A stretch of 21,492 nt of DNA. Origin: an uncultured Prochlorococcus sp. (GTDB lineage Bacteria; Cyanobacteriota; Cyanobacteriia; PCC-6307; Cyanobiaceae). The DNA lies in NCBI GenBank assembly GCA_902572675.1, contig CACGGY010000010.1, forward strand, positions 1-21,492, in the 5' to 3' direction. The translations under genes and the position numbers were made by a program. Shown piece by piece: positions 1-7,801 of the stretch. A model generated the notes under the pieces. That model was not told where the DNA came from. It searched no databases and saw nothing but the letters and a program-made list of their open reading frames with translations. How positions within the stretch are numbered: position 1 is the stretch's first letter; every line of letters begins with the position of its first letter.

Positions 1-146
1 CTTTTGCCTGAGCCACTTGCTCCCATTACCGCTAAATAATCACCTTTAAAAATTTCTAAATTTATGCTGTCTAAGGCTTTGACAGTTAGATCCTCTTGCC
101 CATATGTTTTAGATATATTTTCTAAACTCGCGACTTTCTTAGACAT
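1..146 (-). CDS. ABC transporter ATP-binding protein, LolD/MacB/DevA type (N-terminal part only)
   Basis: Only the first 48 codons lie in the window; the gene continues beyond base 1. Reading from the ATG (complement of 144-146), the protein starts MSKKVASLENISKTYG and reaches a Walker A motif GASGSGK at the window edge. The insertion between the first beta strand and the 'VKALDSINLEI' strand, and the 'GDYLAVMGASGSGK' form, are typical of the LolD/MacB/DevA branch of ABC ATPases, which power lipoprotein or glycolipid/peptide export through FtsX-like permeases. The gene follows ndhB by 16 bases on the same strand, so it may share its transcript. The permease partner is not visible. Family placement is good; the substrate cannot be told from this fragment. 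Confidence 0.85.
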   Translation of the reverse strand, partial: MSKKVASLENISKTYGQEDLTVKALDSINLEIFKGDYLAVMGASGSGK

Positions 147-162
147 TTATTGGAAAATTTTT

Positions 163-1683
163 CTAGGAAATATTGTTTGCTGTAGCAATAATATCTTGTA
201 AGAAAGGAGTTTCTGAAACTGCTGTATTGGCTAATTTAAAAAGAGGATTAGATAGGATTCCTCCAAGAGCAGTTACCGCCACGCAAGTATAAAGTGCAAT
301 TCTCAAGGGGGGTAATCCTACAATACCCCAATTAATTTCAGGATATGATTTGACTATTTCAGAAGCTTCCTGTGGTTCTTTAACTACCATCATTTTTATC
401 ACTGAAATGTAGTAATAAATAGATATAACTGAAGTTACTAATCCAACAATTACTAGTAGATATTGATGATTTGCCCAACCCGCAAAGAACAAGTATATCT
501 TTCCAAAAAATCCCAACATTGGAGGTAAACCTCCAAGAGATAGAAGACAAAGGCTTAAGCCTAATGTAATGAGAGGATCTTTTTGGTAAAGTCCTGAGTA
601 ATCAAGAATTCTGTCGGAACCAGTTCTTAGTGAGAAAAGTATTACACAAGAAAATGCACCCAAATTCATAAATAAATATGCAGCCAAATATAAAACAGCA
701 GCTGATAAACCATCTTGCGTGCCAGATACTATTCCAATCATTACAAATCCTGCTTGTCCAATAGAACTGTAAGCTAGCATCCTTTTCATTGAGGTTTGAG
801 CTAGAGCTACAACATTTCCTAGAGCCATGCTCAATATTGCCAAAATAGTAAATAAAAGTTTCCATTCCTCGTCAAAAGAGGAGAAAGTTGTGCTTAATAT
901 TCTTATTGCAAATGCAAAGCCTGCTGTTTTTGAACCAACAGATAAAAAAGCTACTACGGGAGTAGGAGAACCCTCATATACGTCTGGAGTCCATTGATGA
1001 AATGGAACAGCAGCAATTTTAAATGCAACTGTTGATAAGACAAATACAAGTGCTAATGAAGTAATGAAGGATGGCTTATTGATAATCTCTAAACCTATTG
1101 TCGCTAAGTTTGTTGAACCACTTAATCCATAAAGAAACGAGGATCCATACAAATAGACAGCAGCAGCAGCTGAACCAACAAGGAGGTATTTTAAGGCTGC
1201 TTCTGAACTTCTTGGATCTCTCTTGAGGTAACCAGAAAGTAAGTAGCTTGCTACAGATAAAGTTTCAAGAGATATAAATACACTAATAAGGTCAGTAGAT
1301 CCACATAAAAGCATTGCTCCAAGGGTGGCCGAAAGAACTATCGCAGCAAACTCGCCAATTGGGCTACCACTTTGTTCTGTATACCGCCAACTTATAAGTA
1401 AAGATACCAAGGTTGATAAAGAAATTATTGCTCTAAATGCGATTGCCAAATTATCTGAATTAAAGGACCCAAGGAATGCGCTTTCTACCGGATTACTCCA
1501 TTGCAATGCCAAGCTAACAAGAGAACTGCCAATTGATAAATAACAAATTATTGGTGCCCATTTTGATGCAGTTTTTTCTCCAGCCAAATCTACAAGAAGT
1601 GTTCCAACGATACCTAGTAAAATAAAAGCCTCTGGAATAATGGCTTGAGCATTTAAGTTAATTGTAAAGATTTCGTTGGGCAC
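163..1683 (-). CDS. ndhB: NAD(P)H-quinone oxidoreductase subunit 2 (NDH-1 subunit NdhB)
   Basis: This is the 506-residue NdhB proton-pumping membrane subunit of cyanobacterial NDH-1, acting in thylakoid cyclic electron flow, respiration and CO2 uptake. The protein is hydrophobic throughout. It carries family hallmarks: the '[14 protein letters not shown]' segment with the conserved membrane Glu, the '[12 protein letters not shown]' helix, the '[25 protein letters not shown]' loop region with the Lys/His pattern of antiporter-like subunits, and '[15 protein letters not shown]'. The start is GTG (complement of 1681-1683); the N-terminus [19 protein letters not shown] is the usual cyanobacterial one and no Shine-Dalgarno sequence is visible. 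Length matches the family. It is divergent from topA across a 175-base gap and is followed by an ABC ATPase gene on the same strand. Confidence 0.97.
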   Translation of the reverse strand: MPNEIFTINLNAQAIIPEAFILLGIVGTLLVDLAGEKTASKWAPIICYLSIGSSLVSLALQWSNPVESAFLGSFNSDNLAIAFRAIISLSTLVSLLISWRYTEQSGSPIGEFAAIVLSATLGAMLLCGSTDLISVFISLETLSVASYLLSGYLKRDPRSSEAALKYLLVGSAAAAVYLYGSSFLYGLSGSTNLATIGLEIINKPSFITSLALVFVLSTVAFKIAAVPFHQWTPDVYEGSPTPVVAFLSVGSKTAGFAFAIRILSTTFSSFDEEWKLLFTILAILSMALGNVVALAQTSMKRMLAYSSIGQAGFVMIGIVSGTQDGLSAAVLYLAAYLFMNLGAFSCVILFSLRTGSDRILDYSGLYQKDPLITLGLSLCLLSLGGLPPMLGFFGKIYLFFAGWANHQYLLVIVGLVTSVISIYYYISVIKMMVVKEPQEASEIVKSYPEINWGIVGLPPLRIALYTCVAVTALGGILSNPLFKLANTAVSETPFLQDIIATANNIS

Positions 1684-1745
1684 TTTATTAAATTGGATTA
1701 AATTAGATGTTTGATTGTAAGGGTCTAAGAGTTAATCTTAACTTG

Positions 1746-1753
1746 ATTATAAT
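1746..1753. promoter_or_regulatory. Possible shared -10 element between ndhB and topA
   Basis: The 175-base gap between the divergent genes ndhB and topA contains the palindrome ATTATAAT, which offers a perfect TATAAT on both strands. No good -35 hexamer sits 16-18 bases upstream on the plus strand; on the minus strand a weak TTTCAA lies 17 bases away. In DNA this A+T-rich such boxes also arise by chance, so this is only a candidate. The rest of the gap shows no RNA gene or clear terminator. Confidence 0.25.
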
Positions 1754-1858
1754 TTGTGGGTATGATTTTTGAAATTTTCAGAAGAAATTACTTGAAAAAG
1801 CTTCAAATAATCATAATATGCCCTAACTGAACAAAAACACCAATTTTTGAAATAAACC

Positions 1859-4465
1859 TTGGATCACACACTCGTTATTGTTGAAAGTCCCACCAAAGCA
1901 AAAACTATAAGAAAGTTTTTGCCTTCTAACTATGAAGTTCTCGCTTCAATGGGACACGTAAGAGATCTTCCAAAAGGAGCTGCTGAAATACCTGCTGCGG
2001 TTAAAAAGGAAAAATGGTCAAGGATAGGAGTTAATACAACAGAAGATTTTGAACCACTTTATATAGTTCCGAAAGATAAGAAAAAGGTTGTTAAAGAGTT
2101 GAAAGATGCGTTGAAAGGTGCGACCAAGCTATTACTGGCAACTGATGAAGATAGAGAGGGAGAAAGTATTAGCTGGCATCTCATGCAAATACTTAAGCCT
2201 AAAATACCAACTAAGAGAATGGTTTTTCATGAAATTACAAAAAAGGCAATTAATAAAGCTTTAGACCAAACAAGAGAAATTGATATGGAACTTGTTCAGG
2301 CTCAAGAAACAAGAAGAATCTTGGACAGACTTTTTGGATATGAATTATCTCCTTTACTTTGGAAGAAGGTAGCCCCCCGACTATCTGCTGGTCGTGTTCA
2401 ATCCGTTTCTGTAAGACTTCTTGTTAGGAGAGAGAAAGAAAGAAGATCCTTTAAAAAAGGTAGTTACTGGGGGATTAAAGCTTCTCTAGTAAAAGATAAT
2501 ATTACTTTCGAAACTAAATTATTCAGTTTAAACGGTCAAAGGATTTCTAACGGTTCCGATTTCGACGAACAAACCGGTAAATTAAAAGAAGGAAACAAAT
2601 CTTTAATAATTGGAGAAGAACAAGTAAATGATTTATTGAAGACTTTTTCCTCAGAGGATTGGTTAGTCTCAAAAATCGAAAAAAAACCATCCACTCGTAA
2701 GCCAGTTCCTCCATTTACAACTAGCACATTACAACAAGAAGCAAATAGGAAACTTCGTTTGTCTGCAAGAGAAACAATGAGATGTGCCCAAGGTCTATAT
2801 GAGAGAGGTTTCATAACATATATGAGGACTGATTCGGTCCATCTTTCCGAACAAGCTACAAAAGCTGCTAGAGAATGTGTCAGCTCTATGTATGGAAAAG
2901 AATATTTATCTAACTCACCAAGACAATTTAATTCAACTGCAAGAAATGCTCAAGAAGCACACGAAGCAATTAGGCCTGCGGGTGAGGTCTTTAAAACACC
3001 AAAGGAAACAAATCTAACTGGTAGAGACTTATCTCTTTACGATTTAATTTGGAAAAGAACTGTAGCTAGTCAAATGGCGGAAGCTAGGCTAACAATGATT
3101 AATGCTGAAATTAGTGTGGGGGATGGATTATTTAAATCGAGTGGGAAAAGTATTGATTTCCCAGGATTCTTCAGAGCTTATGTCGAGGGAAGTGATGACC
3201 CAAGCTCATCCCTTGAACAACAGGAAATTATTCTTCCAAACTTGACTACCGGAATAAGTCTTGAAGTTACTAATAAGGAATCTACTTTTCATGAAACTAA
3301 ACCGCCCGCAAGATATACAGAGGCTGCATTAGTTAAAGTTCTTGAAAAAGAGGGGATTGGAAGACCATCTACCTATGCAAGCATTATTGGGACAATTGTG
3401 GATAGAGGTTATGCAAATATATCTTCCAATACTTTGGCTCCAACGTTTACAGCTTTTGCTGTTACTGCCCTATTAGAAGAACATTTTCCTGATTTGGTTG
3501 ATACAACTTTTACTGCAAAAATGGAATCTTCATTGGATGAAATATCTTCAGGTAATCTTGAGTGGTTACCATACCTTGAGACTTTCTATAAAGGTAAAAA
3601 TGGTCTTGAGGTAAAAGTACAGAAAACAGAGGGTGATATTGATGGTAAAGCTTATAGACAAGTTGATTTCGAAGACCTTCCTTGCGTAGTCAGAATTGGC
3701 TCGAACGGACCTTGGCTTGAGGGTACAAAAATTGATGAATCTGGTAATGAAATTCAGGCTAAAGGGAACCTTCCAATGGATATTACTCCTGGAGATTTAG
3801 ATATAAAGCAAGTTGATCAAATTTTAAGTGGCCCATCAGATCTTGGAACTGATCCGAAAACTGGGGAAAAAGTCTTTTTAAGATTTGGCCCTTATGGACC
3901 TTACGTACAGTTGGGAAATAATGATCAAGATAAAGCTAAACCAAGAAGAGCATCATTACCCAAAGAGTTGAAAACTGATGATCTAACCCTAGATGAGGCT
4001 CTTGTCCTTTTAAGTTTGCCTAGATTGTTAGGAGCTCATCCTGATGGAGGAGTTGTTGAGGCTGATAGAGGAAGATTTGGTCCTTATATTAAATGGATTA
4101 AAAATGAAAATGAATCTGAAAATAGATCCTTAAAGAAAGAGGATGATGTTTTTACAATTGATATTAAACGAGCATTAGAAATTCTTGCGATGCCAAAAAT
4201 GGGTAGAGGTGGTCAAGAGGTACTTAAAGACTTTGGAAATCCGAAAGAATTTAAAGAAAAAATTCAAATATTAAATGGAAGATATGGCGTCTATTTAAAA
4301 TGTGGAAAAACTAATGTTTCGATTGCCAAAGATACTGATATAGAAAAATTTACCCTGGATGACGCAGTATCTCTTTTAGAAGAAAAACTAAAAGATAAAA
4401 AAGGCGCAATTTTAAAAAAAACAAAGATTAGTAATAAAAAAACTACAAGGAAAAAGAAAAGTTAG
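1859..4465 (+). CDS. topA: DNA topoisomerase I (type IA)
   Basis: This 868-residue enzyme relaxes negative supercoils through a transient 5'-phosphotyrosine link. The TOPRIM domain is at the N-terminus with Glu9 (VIVESPTKAK) and the acidic motif Asp96-x-Asp98-x-Glu100 (ATDEDREGE). The active-site Tyr321 lies in FITYMRTDS, and 'RLSAGRVQSVSVRLL' is the conserved core motif. The C-terminal third has no CxxC zinc fingers; instead there are at least three short repeats of the GRFGPY type (near residues 675, 737 and 807), as in Toprim_Crpt-type tails, and it ends in a run of Lys/Arg. The start is TTG: an in-frame TAA lies only one codon upstream, so no upstream start is possible, and MDHTLVIVESPTKA fits the family N-terminus. 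It appears to head the plus-strand cluster running to 7801, with 7 bases to the next gene. Confidence 0.97.
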   Translation: MDHTLVIVESPTKAKTIRKFLPSNYEVLASMGHVRDLPKGAAEIPAAVKKEKWSRIGVNTTEDFEPLYIVPKDKKKVVKELKDALKGATKLLLATDEDREGESISWHLMQILKPKIPTKRMVFHEITKKAINKALDQTREIDMELVQAQETRRILDRLFGYELSPLLWKKVAPRLSAGRVQSVSVRLLVRREKERRSFKKGSYWGIKASLVKDNITFETKLFSLNGQRISNGSDFDEQTGKLKEGNKSLIIGEEQVNDLLKTFSSEDWLVSKIEKKPSTRKPVPPFTTSTLQQEANRKLRLSARETMRCAQGLYERGFITYMRTDSVHLSEQATKAARECVSSMYGKEYLSNSPRQFNSTARNAQEAHEAIRPAGEVFKTPKETNLTGRDLSLYDLIWKRTVASQMAEARLTMINAEISVGDGLFKSSGKSIDFPGFFRAYVEGSDDPSSSLEQQEIILPNLTTGISLEVTNKESTFHETKPPARYTEAALVKVLEKEGIGRPSTYASIIGTIVDRGYANISSNTLAPTFTAFAVTALLEEHFPDLVDTTFTAKMESSLDEISSGNLEWLPYLETFYKGKNGLEVKVQKTEGDIDGKAYRQVDFEDLPCVVRIGSNGPWLEGTKIDESGNEIQAKGNLPMDITPGDLDIKQVDQILSGPSDLGTDPKTGEKVFLRFGPYGPYVQLGNNDQDKAKPRRASLPKELKTDDLTLDEALVLLSLPRLLGAHPDGGVVEADRGRFGPYIKWIKNENESENRSLKKEDDVFTIDIKRALEILAMPKMGRGGQEVLKDFGNPKEFKEKIQILNGRYGVYLKCGKTNVSIAKDTDIEKFTLDDAVSLLEEKLKDKKGAILKKTKISNKKTTRKKKS

Positions 4466-4472
4466 AAAAAAT

Positions 4473-4976
4473 ATGATTTTAAAAAAAAAAGAACTTTTTT
4501 TATTAATTTTTTTAATTTTCTTGCAATCATGCTCTGGAGGGAGGATTGGAAATTTTCTTGAAAGTAGTTTTAATGATTTAGAAAAAACAGGCAATAATGA
4601 AGATTTACAAAATAACTATTTATATAAAAACGATATCAATTTAGAAAAAGAAAACAAAAAATTTGATGATAAAAAAAATAAAAAAATTAAAAAAGTAGAA
4701 AAGCCAAAAAATGTTCCAGAAAATAAAAACGATATAAATTTAGAAAAAGAAAACAAAAAATTTGATGATAAAAAAAATAAAAAAATTAAGAATCTTTCAA
4801 AAAAAAGAAAAGTTGAGCTTCAATCTTACAAAATAATATTCATTTTAAAAGATGTAGATCCAAAAGATCCCACTGAAGAGTTGAGTTCCATATTGAGTAA
4901 TTCTGAGGTAAATTTTGAAATAGAAAAGATTGAACGTATCTTAGATTCCAAAAGTAAAAGTATGAATAAAAATTAA
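4473..4976 (+). CDS. Lys-rich lipoprotein of unknown function with an internal repeat
   Basis: I do not recognise a characterised family. The 167-residue product begins with a short basic stretch, a very hydrophobic segment and a lipobox Leu17-Gln-Ser-Cys20, so a lipoprotein signal peptide is likely, with Cys20 as the lipidated residue. The middle (about residues 50-110) is low-complexity Lys/Asn/Asp/Glu and contains a 22-residue motif twice, 33 residues apart, beginning KNDINLEKENKK. The last 60 residues (VELQSYKIIFILKDVDPKD onwards) are normal in composition and look like a small folded domain. The gene starts 7 bases after topA and ends 20 bases before the DUF2232 gene, so co-transcription is likely. 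A run of ten A bases falls in codons 3-6. Confidence 0.8.
   Translation: MILKKKELFLLIFLIFLQSCSGGRIGNFLESSFNDLEKTGNNEDLQNNYLYKNDINLEKENKKFDDKKNKKIKKVEKPKNVPENKNDINLEKENKKFDDKKNKKIKNLSKKRKVELQSYKIIFILKDVDPKDPTEELSSILSNSEVNFEIEKIERILDSKSKSMNKN
4624..4789 (+). repeat. Pair of 67-base direct repeats inside the lipoprotein gene
   Basis: Bases 4624-4690 and 4723-4789 are identical except for one base (c at 4636 against a at 4735). They are 99 bases apart start to start, a multiple of three, so gain or loss of one copy would keep the reading frame. Each copy encodes the motif KNDINLEKENKKFDDKKNKK plus flanking residues. Confidence 0.93.
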
Positions 4977-4996
4977 TTAAAAAAATTCAACAAAAA

Positions 4997-5635
4997 ATGA
5001 AAATAACAACAAAAAATGAAGCATTAAATATTGTCGAGACCTCTTATTTAGCATCTCTTTCGTCTTTATTATGGGTTGCATTATATTATCTGCCAATTGG
5101 GGGAGCTTTATTAAGGTTGATTTTACCCCTCCCAATCATCTTGTTGCACTTGAGAAGAGGAACTAAAATTGCATTGGAAGGACTTTTAATACAATTTTTA
5201 CTTTTATTCATAATTATGGGTCCTGTTAGAGGAACTTTATTTTTATTTCCTTATGGGATCTTGGCTTTTTGGTTAGGTTGGTGTTGGTTTAAAGAAAAGA
5301 GTTGGAAACTTAGTTTAACTGGGGGAGTTGTTATTGGCACCCTTGGCTTTTTAATAAGAGTAATAGCATTATCTACGTTGGTTGGAGATAATCTTTGGGT
5401 GTTAATTACTAGAGCGAGTTATGGTCTAATAGAAAAGTTCATTGGATTATTTAATTTACCTTTATATCCCTCAATTTTGAGTATACAAATAGGTGCAATT
5501 TTATTAATAATTTTTCAAGAAATAGTCTATGTTTTAACTGTACATGTAGTTGCCTATTCTCTGTTTCCTAAATTTAAATTAACCATCCCAGATCCTCCAA
5601 GATTATTAAATAGCTTAGTTGATTTTAATAATTAA
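4997..5635 (+). CDS. DUF2232 family integral membrane protein
   Basis: The 212-residue product is almost wholly hydrophobic, with about six membrane segments (for example near residues 22-45, 60-75, 80-95, 105-130 and 160-190). The opening pattern, with an acidic/polar start 'NEALNIVETSYLASLSSLLWVALYYLP', the Gly-rich 'IGGALLRLILPLPIILLHLRRG' and the later 'GPVRGTLFLFPYGILAFWLGWCW', matches the cyanobacterial branch of DUF2232. Some DUF2232 proteins resemble small-molecule uptake (ECF S-component-like) membrane proteins, but no substrate is established. The gene sits 9 bases upstream of the CobT-like gene, which hints at a shared small-molecule role; that is inference from position only. Confidence 0.8.
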   Translation: MKITTKNEALNIVETSYLASLSSLLWVALYYLPIGGALLRLILPLPIILLHLRRGTKIALEGLLIQFLLLFIIMGPVRGTLFLFPYGILAFWLGWCWFKEKSWKLSLTGGVVIGTLGFLIRVIALSTLVGDNLWVLITRASYGLIEKFIGLFNLPLYPSILSIQIGAILLIIFQEIVYVLTVHVVAYSLFPKFKLTIPDPPRLLNSLVDFNN

Positions 5636-5644
5636 AAAAAAAGA

Positions 5645-6802
5645 ATGTACAGTACAGAATTAGGGATAAATTTTTTTGGTAATGAATCCAATAAAAAAAG
5701 ACAACTTAATAAGATAGAAATACTGAAAAAGAATATTAAAAATTTAAAAATATTTCTTATAATTGCTGGCACTAATACGTCTCAAATTCCAGGAATTTCA
5801 GCAGCAGGTATTAATCCAAAATCAAGGAGAACAACTGCGCTCGCTGATGCCGAATTTTTGCTTGAGGGTGCTTCAAAAGATCATAAATATAAATTGCCTC
5901 TTCTCAATGCAGGAGTAACTCCTGCCCTAATCAGTCATGTTTGTTCAAAGCTTATAAATATTTATCCAGTTATTGTTCCTCTGGGAATAGGAGCAAAGCC
6001 TTATTTTAATCATTTGGTTGTAGAAGATAGAAATTTGGGCCCATCAAATTGTCTTACTACTGGTAAATCGATGACTAAAGAGAGAGTTTTAAATCTCTAT
6101 GAAAAAGGTCTTGCGATAGGCAAATCCTTAAAACAACCAGCTTTAATTTCTGAATCTGTACCGGGGGGCACCACAACTGCTCAGGCAGTAATGGAAGCTT
6201 TTGGTTTGCAGGTATCTAATTTAGTAGGGAGTAGTTTATTTAAAGCTCCAAGAGAATTAAGAAGACAAGTAGTTGAAAGAGGACTTTTCAATGCAAATTT
6301 CAAGGCTGATTTCGACTCTTTTGATGTTGTCGCGGCGGTAGGTGATCCTTTCCAAGCTTTTTCAATGGGTCTTCTAATTGGTGCCAGGTTAGCAAAACAA
6401 CCTGTAATTTTGTCTGGAGGAAGTCAGATGTTAGCGGTCATTTTGCTTGTATTAGAATTTTTAGATGAAAAAAATAAAGATGAATTTATTGAAGATGTTT
6501 TTATTGCGACAACTGGGTGGCTTGTTAAAGATAATTCTCTAAATGATTTAGTAAATCTAATTAATGAAAAATATGATGTCAAATTATTAGGTTTAGCCAG
6601 TCCTTTAAATTTCAAATCTTCAAAATACAAAGAATTGAGGGATTATGAATTGGGTCATGTAAAAGAAGGTGTAGGTGCTGGTGGAATATCATTGCTTGCT
6701 TTCTTAGATGGATTTAAAAATGAAGAAATAGTTTCATTGTGTCAACAAAATCTGGAAATGATGAAGGGCATAGGTCAAATTTCTTTAGAGAAGGATTGCT
6801 GA
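5645..6802 (+). CDS. CobT-like nicotinate-nucleotide phosphoribosyltransferase (UPF0284 / TIGR00303)
   Basis: The 385-residue product belongs to the UPF0284/TIGR00303 branch related to CobT, the enzyme that transfers phosphoribose from nicotinate mononucleotide to the lower base of a cobamide. Visible conserved segments are 'GTNTSQIPGISAAGINP' near residue 45, 'SESVPGGTTTAQAVMEAFG' near 175, 'DPFQAFSMGLLIGARLA' near 235 followed by 'PVILSGGSQMLAVI', and 'ATTGWLVKD' near 295. Marine picocyanobacteria make pseudocobalamin with adenine as lower base, so adenine activation is a reasonable but unproven role. The ATG start lies 9 bases after the DUF2232 gene, and the stop TGA directly abuts the ATG of the next gene, which supports translational coupling. 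Confidence 0.85.
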   Translation: MYSTELGINFFGNESNKKRQLNKIEILKKNIKNLKIFLIIAGTNTSQIPGISAAGINPKSRRTTALADAEFLLEGASKDHKYKLPLLNAGVTPALISHVCSKLINIYPVIVPLGIGAKPYFNHLVVEDRNLGPSNCLTTGKSMTKERVLNLYEKGLAIGKSLKQPALISESVPGGTTTAQAVMEAFGLQVSNLVGSSLFKAPRELRRQVVERGLFNANFKADFDSFDVVAAVGDPFQAFSMGLLIGARLAKQPVILSGGSQMLAVILLVLEFLDEKNKDEFIEDVFIATTGWLVKDNSLNDLVNLINEKYDVKLLGLASPLNFKSSKYKELRDYELGHVKEGVGAGGISLLAFLDGFKNEEIVSLCQQNLEMMKGIGQISLEKDC

Positions 6803-7801
6803 ATGTTTTCAAAATTTGCAACCAGAAGAGAATTTTTAAATTGTGGTAAGCTTTCGCTTTTGTTTTTCTTAAACTCTTGCAGTAATCTACCTAATAAAGT
6901 AAAAATTGCATTACAAAATTCTTTTTATCCAGAATCTTTTAAAGATACGATTCCAAAAGATTGGAAGCATGAAAAAATTAATTTTGACAATATTCGGCTA
7001 CAAAAAAATAGAAACACAATTTTAAATTCTGACTTTACTTTAATAAATGATGGATGGATTTCTAGTATAGATTTTTCAGAATTTGAAAAAATAAATGAAT
7101 ATGTACTGTTCGAAATTTTGGATAAGAGATCGATAGATTTTTTGGGAAGCTTTAATCAATATCAGAGGAGTAAATTATTTCCTATTGGCGTAGTACCCTA
7201 TACAATTATCATTAAAAATAATAAAGACTTAATAAATTCAGCAAGAACATCTTGGGATTTTCTCCTTTCTAAAAAATTAACTGGGAAAATTATTTTTCCA
7301 CAAAGTCCCAGAATAATATTGTCAATTGCTCAAAAAATTAATTCATTTAATTCTTTAAAAAAACTCAAAAGCCAAGCAATGTTATTTGATGATAAAAATA
7401 TGCTCAATTGGTTGATTAATTCTGATGCTATTGTCGCAATAGTTCCTTATAGTCTTTGTTCAAAATATTTAAAAATAGATCCAAGGCTTTCTTTAGTTTT
7501 CCCAAGCCAAGGCGTACCTCTGATGTGGCATTTTCTACTTAGTCGATCAAATCTAAATAATGCAATATTAATTAAGTGGATTAAATCTTTAGAAAATAAA
7601 TCAATAGTAGATAAATTAGTAAGCCAGGGTTGGTATCTTCCATTCAATAGTGATTATTCGCAAAGTAAATATAAAACTGAATTGCTCCCCATCTCAGGAC
7701 CCTCTGAGAAATGTTGGAAAAATAGTTGGTCTTTCCCTGCCTTAACGAATGAACAAAAAATTAATCTCAAAGATATCTGGAATGAGTCCTTATCCCCATA
7801 A
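6803..7801 (+). CDS. Solute-binding-protein-like lipoprotein with a twin-arginine signal
   Basis: The 332-residue product starts MFSKFATRREFLNCGKLSLL: Thr7-Arg8-Arg9-Glu-Phe-Leu fits the Tat consensus, and Leu23-Asn-Ser-Cys26 forms a lipobox, so it is probably exported folded and lipid-anchored. The mature part resembles type II periplasmic binding proteins of the polyamine/iron group: 'TSWDFLLSKKLTGKIIFPQSPR' near residue 150 matches the usual 'SW..L.....GKI..P..PR' block, and 'LLSRSNLNNAILIKWIKSL' near 250 matches the late 'A..FI.fL' helix. No permease or ATPase is next to it. The ligand is unknown. Its start abuts the stop of the CobT-like gene and its last 12 bases overlap the convergent aldo/keto reductase gene. 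Confidence 0.7.
   Translation: MFSKFATRREFLNCGKLSLLFFLNSCSNLPNKVKIALQNSFYPESFKDTIPKDWKHEKINFDNIRLQKNRNTILNSDFTLINDGWISSIDFSEFEKINEYVLFEILDKRSIDFLGSFNQYQRSKLFPIGVVPYTIIIKNNKDLINSARTSWDFLLSKKLTGKIIFPQSPRIILSIAQKINSFNSLKKLKSQAMLFDDKNMLNWLINSDAIVAIVPYSLCSKYLKIDPRLSLVFPSQGVPLMWHFLLSRSNLNNAILIKWIKSLENKSIVDKLVSQGWYLPFNSDYSQSKYKTELLPISGPSEKCWKNSWSFPALTNEQKINLKDIWNESLSP

Noticed and set aside
1325..1543. Plus-strand open frame inside ndhB
   Set aside because: It lies wholly within the well-supported ndhB gene on the other strand and has no recognisable protein features.
1684..1858. Small RNA or short gene in the ndhB-topA gap
   Set aside because: The longest ATG frame is about 21 codons and no stable hairpin or known cyanobacterial RNA motif is visible.
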